From Micromonospora parathelypteridis (GTDB taxonomy: Bacteria; Actinomycetota; Actinomycetes; Mycobacteriales; Micromonosporaceae): a stretch of 64,000 nt of DNA. Made by a program: the position numbers and the translations under genes. The notes under the pieces are model-generated. The model was not told the DNA's origin and searched no databases. It worked only from the letters and a program-made list of their open reading frames with translations. Positions within the stretch are counted from its first letter, which is position 1. Every line of letters begins with the position of its first letter. Below, piece after piece: positions 59,025-64,000 of this stretch. The stretch spans positions 5,022,001 to 5,086,000 of the forward strand of contig NZ_JACHDP010000001.1 of NCBI RefSeq assembly GCF_014201145.1, given 5' to 3'.

Positions 59025-59052
59025 AGACTACACGCCCAACCTAACCTGTCAA
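59025..59052 (-). promoter_or_regulatory. Promoter for the PPOX gene
   Basis: On the minus strand TTGACA (59052-59047), 16-nt spacer, TAGTCT (59030-59025), then about 45 bp to the PPOX start. It resembles the vegetative actinobacterial consensus. Confidence 0.6.
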
Positions 59053-59079
59053 ACTGCGAACGGTGGTAAGATCGCGCAC

Positions 59080-59607
59080 ATGACACGGCGACCGCTGGCG
59101 GGCGAACCTCTCGCACTGGACCTGGTCAACACCCAGTGGGTCGAGCGGGGCCGCATGGTCGACTTGTTCGACGAGCCCGACGGACTGCGGGGCTGGCTTG
59201 CCGAGCATCGGCTGGCGGGCGACCCCACCTCGGTGGAGGTGCCGTTGCGCCAAGCCCGCTCGGCGTTGCGCCGCGTCCTCGAACAGCCCGGCGAGGACGC
59301 CGAGCGGGGGGTCAACGCGATCCTCGCCCGCGGGGCTTCGCGGTACACGCTTCGCCAGTCGACCGTGCACGAGCGCCATGACGTCGACCCGGAGTGGCTC
59401 CTCTCCTGGCAGGCGGTCACCAACTACCTGGACCTACTGCGCCAGCAACCCTTCCGAATCCGGCGTTGCGGCAACCCCGACTGCGTCTTGTACTTCTACG
59501 ACACGTCGCGCAACGGCACCCGGCGCTGGTGTTCCATGGACGGCTGCGGCGGTCGTGCCAAAGCGGCCCGCCACTACCAACGCCATCGCCCCACCCCCGC
59601 CTCGTAG
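59080..59607 (+). CDS. CGNR zinc-finger (ABATE-like) regulator
   Basis: The 175-residue protein begins LAGEPLALDLVNTQWVERGR, the ABATE start, and ends with CGNPDCVLYFYDTSRNGTRR and WCSMDGCGGRAKAARHYQRH, the CGNR motif with zinc Cys. TAAGAT lies 7 nt before ATG 59080, consistent with a leaderless transcript. It is divergent from PPOX and the probable regulator of that operon. Confidence 0.85.
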   Translation: MTRRPLAGEPLALDLVNTQWVERGRMVDLFDEPDGLRGWLAEHRLAGDPTSVEVPLRQARSALRRVLEQPGEDAERGVNAILARGASRYTLRQSTVHERHDVDPEWLLSWQAVTNYLDLLRQQPFRIRRCGNPDCVLYFYDTSRNGTRRWCSMDGCGGRAKAARHYQRHRPTPAS

Positions 59608-59701
59608 AGCGGGCGCCGCAGGCGGTCAGTGGCGCAGTCCTGACGTGAGCCGTCCAGCTTTCGAGTCGTGCCGGGCCTGCCAGGGACCCGTGTAGCATTT
59701 C

Positions 59702-59720
59702 GTCGGACACTGTGTCTGAC
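59702..59720. promoter_or_regulatory. Operator-like palindrome upstream of the alpha/beta hydrolase
   Basis: GTCGGACAC-T-GTGTCTGAC; 9-bp arms with one mismatch. No regulator gene is adjacent, so the binding protein is unknown. Confidence 0.6.
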
Positions 59721-59808
59721 AGTATGACCGACTGGCTGGACCGTAGCGATCCGATCCGGGGCGGAACCTCTCGTCAGACCCGTCAACCCGCACACCCTGG
59801 AGGGACCG

Positions 59809-60525
59809 ATGCCCACGCAGCCGTCGACCTACCTGCTGATACCCGGCGCCTGGCATGGAGGCTGGAGCTGGTGGCCGGTGGCCAAGCGGCTACGTGCCGC
59901 CGGGCATCGGGCGCTGGCCGTCACTCTGCCCGGACTGGCCGACGGCGATGATCGGGCCGGGCTGCGGCTCCGGGATGCGGTGGACCACCTGGTCGACGAG
60001 GTGCAACGGCGGGACCTCACCGAGGTGACCCTGGTCGGACACAGCTGGGCGGGCTACCCGATGACCGCTGCCGCTCACCGGTTGCCCGGCCGGATTTCAT
60101 CAATGGTCTATTACAACGCGCAGGTTCCGGGTCCCGGCGGGTCGACGGCGGACGACAATCCACCGGAGGTCGCGGCGTTCCTTCGCGATCTGATCGAGTC
60201 CACGCCGGACCGGTCCATCCCACCGACTGTGGAGTTCGTCCGGCAGACCTTCATGCAGGACGTCGCCGAGGACGCGCAACGCCTGCTCGCGGAGCTGCTG
60301 ACCCCCCACCCCGGCGCCTACTTCCTGGACGCGCTCGACGCACCGGACACGGCAGCCCTCGACCTCCCCGCCCGGTACATCCTCGGCGAGCACGACCTCG
60401 CGCTGCCTCGCCCCGGGTCCGAGTTCGCCGCCCGGCTCGGACTCGAACCGGTCATGGTCCCCGGGACGCACGAGGGCATGCTGACCCACCCGGACGCCGT
60501 GGCCGACGCGATCCTGGCCGCCTGA
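59809..60525 (+). CDS. Alpha/beta-fold hydrolase (esterase/methylesterase-like)
   Basis: The 238-residue protein has the oxyanion-side LLIPGAWHGGWSWWPVAKRL, nucleophile elbow LVGHSWAGYPMTAAAHRLPG with Ser, the acid region ARYILGEHDLALP and the final His in VPGTHEGMLTHPDAVADAI. It is salicylate-esterase/plant methylesterase-like. No signal peptide. A palindrome lies 90 bp upstream; ATG 59809 follows GGAGGGACCG. Confidence 0.9.
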   Translation: MPTQPSTYLLIPGAWHGGWSWWPVAKRLRAAGHRALAVTLPGLADGDDRAGLRLRDAVDHLVDEVQRRDLTEVTLVGHSWAGYPMTAAAHRLPGRISSMVYYNAQVPGPGGSTADDNPPEVAAFLRDLIESTPDRSIPPTVEFVRQTFMQDVAEDAQRLLAELLTPHPGAYFLDALDAPDTAALDLPARYILGEHDLALPRPGSEFAARLGLEPVMVPGTHEGMLTHPDAVADAILAA

Positions 60526-60596
60526 GCCAACCCGTTGGCGGGCCGCGACTGCCGGTTTCCGTCGCCTGCCGCCCGCCGGATGGCAAGGTGACGTCC

Positions 60597-60989
60597 ATGG
60601 ACAGGAAGCACGTCACGGATTGGCTTGCCGCCTACGAGCACCTCTGGCGGACACCCGGAACGGACGCGCTGGGCACGCTCTTCACCGAGGACGCGAGGTA
60701 CCAGCAGGGGCCGTACTGGACGCCCGTCGTCGGCCTGCCGGCCATCGCCAGGATGTGGGAGAAGCAACGCAAGGGCCCCGACGAGGTGTTCCAGATGACC
60801 GGGGAGATCGTCGCGGTCGACGGTGACACCGCGGTGTCACGCCAGGAGGTCCGCTACGGCGACCCGGTCGACCAGGAGTACCGCGACTTGTGGATCATGC
60901 GGTTCGCCGAGGACGGACGCTGTCGGTCCTTCGAGGAGTGGCCGTTCTGGCCGGGACAGCAGCCGGCCAACCCTCCGGATGGGCCGTGA
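60597..60989 (+). CDS. SnoaL/NTF2-like protein
   Basis: The 130-residue protein MDRKHVTDWLAAYEHLWRTP with TDALGTLFTEDARYQQGPYW and VAVDGDTAVSRQEVRYGDPV has the NTF2-fold layout. Start ATG 60597 is used over GTG 60588. A perfect hairpin follows. Ligand or activity unknown. Confidence 0.85.
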   Translation: MDRKHVTDWLAAYEHLWRTPGTDALGTLFTEDARYQQGPYWTPVVGLPAIARMWEKQRKGPDEVFQMTGEIVAVDGDTAVSRQEVRYGDPVDQEYRDLWIMRFAEDGRCRSFEEWPFWPGQQPANPPDGP

Positions 60990-61017
60990 GCCCGAGGACC
61001 TCGTGTCGCCCCCGGTC

Positions 61018-61056
61018 GACGTAGCGCCCCGTCCGTGGCGGACGGGGCGCTACGTC
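61018..61056. terminator. Perfect 18-bp hairpin, bidirectional terminator
   Basis: GACGTAGCGCCCCGTCCG (61018-61035) pairs exactly with 61039-61056 across TGG, between convergent genes. Confidence 0.88.
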
Positions 61057-61068
61057 GTACGAGTCGAT

Positions 61069-61341
61069 CTACCCGGGAGTTGACCGGTCCTGGTCGGCCG
61101 GCGATACGGGCGTGGCGGCCACCTCGATGCGGGGTGACCGATCCGGTGGAAGGTGGGCCAGGTCGGCGATGACGATCACGTCCACCTCCCCGTCGACCAT
61201 CGTCTGTTCGACGGACTCCCACGGATCCCGGATGATCCCTTTCAAACGGTACGAGTGTCGGCGAAGGTGCGTAAGACATACCGCTACGGCGGGCTCCGAC
61301 GGCTCGATGTCTGCGGGGATCCAGATTACGGCTATCTCCAT
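61069..61341 (-). CDS. Small unknown protein, possible recombinase-N-like fold
   Basis: The 90-residue protein reads MEIAVIWIPADIEPSEPAVA, LTHLRRHSYRLKGIIRDPWE and VDVIVIADLAHLPPDRSPRI. The strand-loop-DVIVIAD arrangement resembles the N-terminal Rossmann-like part of serine recombinases, but the nucleophilic Ser is absent, so it is probably a small unrelated or derived protein. Function unknown. Confidence 0.6.
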   Translation of the reverse strand: MEIAVIWIPADIEPSEPAVAVCLTHLRRHSYRLKGIIRDPWESVEQTMVDGEVDVIVIADLAHLPPDRSPRIEVAATPVSPADQDRSTPG

Positions 61342-61386
61342 GACCTCTCCTGATCAACGTCGCGGACGCGGGTGGGTGATCAGGAG

Positions 61387-62142
61387 TTACCGGGGCGGCG
61401 GAGGACTCCGCTCCACAGGTCGGCTGGCAGCGCGCATGTCGACGGCGGCGACGGTAAGCCCTCGGCGGGGCGGCGAGATGAGCGGCGAACCTTCAGTTGC
61501 TGGCGTCGGTGGAACGACAACGCCGGCGCCGGCACCGGCAGGTGCGGAGGCGAGCGCCAGCACGAGTGCCGGTAGCCCCGACGCGGGACGGGCGGGCGTG
61601 CTCGGCGTCGGCGCTGTGACAGCGGCCATCGCGGCCGGCACCCGAACCGGCACCCGGTCCTCGACGGCGGCGGGGGCACCGCCTTCGGACACCGTCGCTG
61701 TCCCGGACGTCGGCGGTGACGACGACGGCGGTGGCGGTGACGATGACGGTGACGGCGGTGACGACGGCGGCGTTGGCGACTGCGGCGGCGGCGAGGTGGG
61801 GCGGGCGGCCGGGGAGGCCGACGCGGACGCGACGGGTACGGGGGACGACGAGGGCAACGACGGTGGACGGGGTAACCGAGTTTGTATGACCACGAGGGGC
61901 TTGGCCGACGGCAGAGGCAGGGGGATGGCCGACGGCAGTGTGAGTGGAATGGCCAGTGACGTCTCGACCACGTCGGGCAACAGAGCCTGAACGATCGGCG
62001 GCGAAGTTGCCGCTCCCGCTGGCTGGAGACTGGTCGGCGACGGCGACGGCGGGTTCGCGTGGGCGGGGTCAGCGCCCAGGGCTGCGCCGAGCGCCACCGC
62101 CCCGAGCGTCACCGCGGGCAGGCAATGCCTCAGCCGTATCAC
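61387..62142 (-). CDS. Secreted Pro/Ser/Ala-rich protein
   Basis: The 251-residue protein has a signal peptide (LPAVTLGAVALGAALGADPA, cleavage near AHA) and a low-complexity body of Pro, Ser and Ala (PPSSPPSPSSSPPPP). It probably spans or decorates the cell wall. No domain. Composition makes this frame hard to prove, but the signal peptide supports it; the plus-strand frame in the same place is Gly/Asp-rich. Confidence 0.55.
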   Translation of the reverse strand: MIRLRHCLPAVTLGAVALGAALGADPAHANPPSPSPTSLQPAGAATSPPIVQALLPDVVETSLAIPLTLPSAIPLPLPSAKPLVVIQTRLPRPPSLPSSSPVPVASASASPAARPTSPPPQSPTPPSSPPSPSSSPPPPSSSPPTSGTATVSEGGAPAAVEDRVPVRVPAAMAAVTAPTPSTPARPASGLPALVLALASAPAGAGAGVVVPPTPATEGSPLISPPRRGLTVAAVDMRAASRPVERSPPPPR

Positions 62143-62368
62143 CCGAGGGCTGCCGACAGTCGCGTCGCGAGCCGTGCCCGGTGCGGTTCAGCGCTCTGGC
62201 AGCGCTGGCCGAGCAGTTGCTCCGCGCCCTCTGCCGTCTCCTCCATGCGCGGGTTATTGCCCGTGGGAAAGGCGGACTACACCTTTCATCGATATCTCTG
62301 TCGACAGCCCGGCGAGTGGGGCTGGCCCACCGGCAGTGGTTGTGGCAACGGAGCGATAGCCTGCCGTC

Positions 62369-62974
62369 GTGGCGAGTGCCGAACTGGATGAGTTGGTCGT
62401 CGCGGACGCCGACGCGCTGCGCGCGTGGTTGTCGGCCAACCACGCGACGTCGCCCGGTGTCTGGTTGGCCCTGACCAAGAAGGGCGGCACAGTCACGACG
62501 CTGACCTGGCAGCAGGCGGTCGACGAGGCACTGTGTTTCGGGTGGATCGACGGGCAGGCCCGTAAACGGGATCAGGAGAGTTCCTGGATCCGGTTCACCC
62601 CTCGCCGCCCCCGCAGTTCCTGGTCGCAACGCAACGTCGCCCACGTGGCGCGGCTGGAGGCGCAGGGGCGAATGCAGCCCACAGGCCGCGTCGCGGTGGA
62701 GGCCGCGAAGGCGGACGGTCGCTGGGCGGATGCCTACGCCCCGCCGTCGGAAGCCGAGGTGCCGGCCGACCTGCTCGCCGCCATCGCCGCCGAACCCGCC
62801 GCCCAGGCCATGTTCGATGTGCTCACCAAGACCAACCGGTTCTCTCTCATCTATCGCGTCAATGCCGTGAAACGGGCGCAGACCCGCGAGCGGAAGATCG
62901 GCGAGATCGTCGCCATGCTGGCCCGTCACGAGACGATCTACCCCCAGAAGGCCAAGCCTCCGACCTCGCCGTAG
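62369..62974 (+). CDS. YdeI/OmdA-associated-like protein
   Basis: The 201-residue protein has WLSANHATSPGVWLALTKKG, VDEALCFGWIDGQARKRDQE, SSWIRFTPRRPRSSWSQRNV, which is the YdeI/OmpD-associated signature (CFGWIDG, FTPRR). These are widespread cytosolic proteins of unsure role. GTG 62369 is the first start in frame. Monocistronic. Confidence 0.88.
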   Translation: MASAELDELVVADADALRAWLSANHATSPGVWLALTKKGGTVTTLTWQQAVDEALCFGWIDGQARKRDQESSWIRFTPRRPRSSWSQRNVAHVARLEAQGRMQPTGRVAVEAAKADGRWADAYAPPSEAEVPADLLAAIAAEPAAQAMFDVLTKTNRFSLIYRVNAVKRAQTRERKIGEIVAMLARHETIYPQKAKPPTSP

Positions 62975-63042
62975 TAGTCGCGTGGCCGATGCGATCGACG
63001 CCATCCGGGCCGCTCGAATGCCGGCTGACCGAGCTGGAGGAG

Positions 63043-64000
63043 TCAGCTCAGCGCGGCCGCTTTGCGTAACAGCACCGAGCGTTCGTGCTGGTTGGCGCAG
63101 AGCCGGGCAGCCAGCTCGAGTTCGGCGCGCGCTTCCGGTCGCCGTCCGAGGCGGGTCAGCAGCTCCCCGCGTACGGTCGGGACCAGATGCGAACCGGGGA
63201 GCCGGTCAGAGGCGATCAGCTCGTCGACGATGGCCAGGGCCTGCGCGGGGCCCGAGGCCATGGCAACGGCGACGGCACGGTTGAGTTCGACCACCGGCGA
63301 GGGTGCGACCCGGCCGAGTGCCTCGTAGAGCACCACGATCCGGTCCCAGTCGGTGGCCTCGACCGAGGGTGCCGACGCGTGGGTGGCGGCGATCGCGGCC
63401 TGTAGACCGTAGGGGCCGAGGCCGCGGGTCGATGCCTTGGCCAGCGCGGCCAGCCCACGGTGGATCGCCGAGAAGTCCCACCGCCGCCGGTCCTGGTCCT
63501 CGAGCAGGATCGGCGAGCCGTCCGGGCCGGTCCGGGCCGGGAAGCGCGCCGCCGTCAGTTCGCACAACGCGAGCAGGCCGTGCACCTCCGGTTCGGCTGG
63601 TTGCAGCGCGGCCAGTGTGCGGGCCAGGCGGATCGCCTCGTAGGCGACGTCGGGGCGCAGCAGCCGGTCGCCCGACGTGGCCGTCGACCCCTCGGTGAAG
63701 ATCACGTAGATGACGCTGAGCACGCCACCCAACCGCTCCCGGCGCTCGGCGGCCGGCGGCAGCTCGAACGGCACCCCGGCCGCCGCGATCGTCTTCTTGC
63801 CGCGGGTGATGCGGGCCTGCACGGTCGGCACGGGCACGAGGAACGCGCGGGCGATCTCCTCACTGGACAGGCCACCGACCACGCGCAGGGTCAGCGCCAC
63901 CCGGGCCTCGGGGGAGAGCACCGGGTGGCAGCTGACGAACATCAGCGCCAGCACGTCGTCATCGATCTTGTCGGGATCGATGTTGTCGTCGACGGCCGAG
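63043..64000 (-). CDS. ECF sigma factor with TPR-like C-terminal domain (N-terminus off the window)
   Basis: The minus-strand frame is open to the window edge and ends at 63043. It shows the region 4 HTH CHPVLSPEARVALTLRVVGG and LSSEEIARAFLVPVPTVQAR followed by a long C-terminal extension of about 200 residues with TPR-like helices (EPEVHGLLALCELTAARFPA, LYEALGRVAPSPVVELNRAV). This matches the ECF42-type/DUF6596 sigma factors, in which the extension is needed for activity. The usual partner is a DGPF-domain protein; none is visible. Region 2 lies beyond 64000. Confidence 0.88.
   Translation of the reverse strand, partial: SAVDDNIDPDKIDDDVLALMFVSCHPVLSPEARVALTLRVVGGLSSEEIARAFLVPVPTVQARITRGKKTIAAAGVPFELPPAAERRERLGGVLSVIYVIFTEGSTATSGDRLLRPDVAYEAIRLARTLAALQPAEPEVHGLLALCELTAARFPARTGPDGSPILLEDQDRRRWDFSAIHRGLAALAKASTRGLGPYGLQAAIAATHASAPSVEATDWDRIVVLYEALGRVAPSPVVELNRAVAVAMASGPAQALAIVDELIASDRLPGSHLVPTVRGELLTRLGRRPEARAELELAARLCANQHERSVLLRKAAALS

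Noticed and set aside
61387..61990. Gly/Asp-rich plus-strand frame opposite the secreted Pro/Ser protein
   Set aside because: It has no signal peptide or family. The minus frame starts with a convincing secretion signal.

Overview
The window is a high-GC actinobacterial chromosome segment, most likely from Micromonospora or a close relative in the Micromonosporaceae. This rests on strong G/C third-position bias, frequent GTG/TTG starts, an SsgB-type sporulation regulator, a HelD/HelR-class RNA polymerase recycling ATPase, a mycothiol-dependent nitroreductase homologue, a CebR-box cellulase with a TTAPP linker and CBM2, and palindromic intergenic repeats of a kind I associate with this family. 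Genus assignment is inference; no rRNA is present.

Layout. (1) 1-19.7 kb looks like a core arm. It holds the end of a DeoR-type regulator, a Spo0M-like arrestin, a two-domain glycerophosphodiesterase, HelD, an SGNH esterase, a LolA-like secreted protein divergent from an OmpR/EnvZ-type two-component pair, a TPR/Pro-rich/TM/FN3 protein, a MarR-VOC divergon, Rrf2 and AraC regulators, an SDR, SsgB and a PGPGW membrane protein. (2) At 19.68 kb sits a tRNA-Val(CAC), followed by a C-terminal scrap of a tyrosine recombinase (20.5 kb). From there to about 27 kb the DNA is patchy: a SUKH-fold protein, small orphan genes, a lipoprotein, degraded genes and gaps without coding signal. This reads as the eroded remains of an element integrated at the tRNA. 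(3) 27-40.5 kb is a run of regulator/enzyme/exporter modules: DJ-1, GH15, TetR-SDR, TetR-MFS-quinone reductase, HxlR-crotonase, a PARG-like hydrolase, DinB, DsbA-like, MFS-MerR. Several have operator palindromes legible in the DNA. (4) 41-46 kb has a secreted GH6 cellulase under a near-consensus CebR box, a phosphoribosyltransferase-like orphan, and a predicted beta-helix membrane protein containing six near-identical 147-bp repeats. (5) 46-64 kb continues with a uridine-kinase-like protein, an MFS exporter, an FAD monooxygenase with divergent TetR, a NarL-type two-component pair, CGNR zinc-finger regulators, MBL, PPOX, SnoaL and alpha/beta-hydrolase proteins, and the start-truncated end of an ECF sigma factor.

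How the genes work together. Most of the second half consists of small self-contained sense-and-detoxify units: one-component regulator, operator in the shared intergenic gap, redox enzyme or efflux pump. The sequence directly shows repeated or shared operators for at least three of these units (TAGAT-N10-ATCTA at the SDR and its TetR; an 18-bp box at TetR and its MFS; paired 17-bp palindromes at HxlR-crotonase). The most unusual observations are a homologous 3'-end module shared by the SUKH gene and the PARG gene, 17 kb apart, the 147-bp tandem repeats, the integrase scrap beside tRNA-Val, and an intrinsic-terminator-like hairpin in the leader of the SGNH gene. No CRISPR array, complete transposase, phage structural gene or large biosynthetic cluster was seen.
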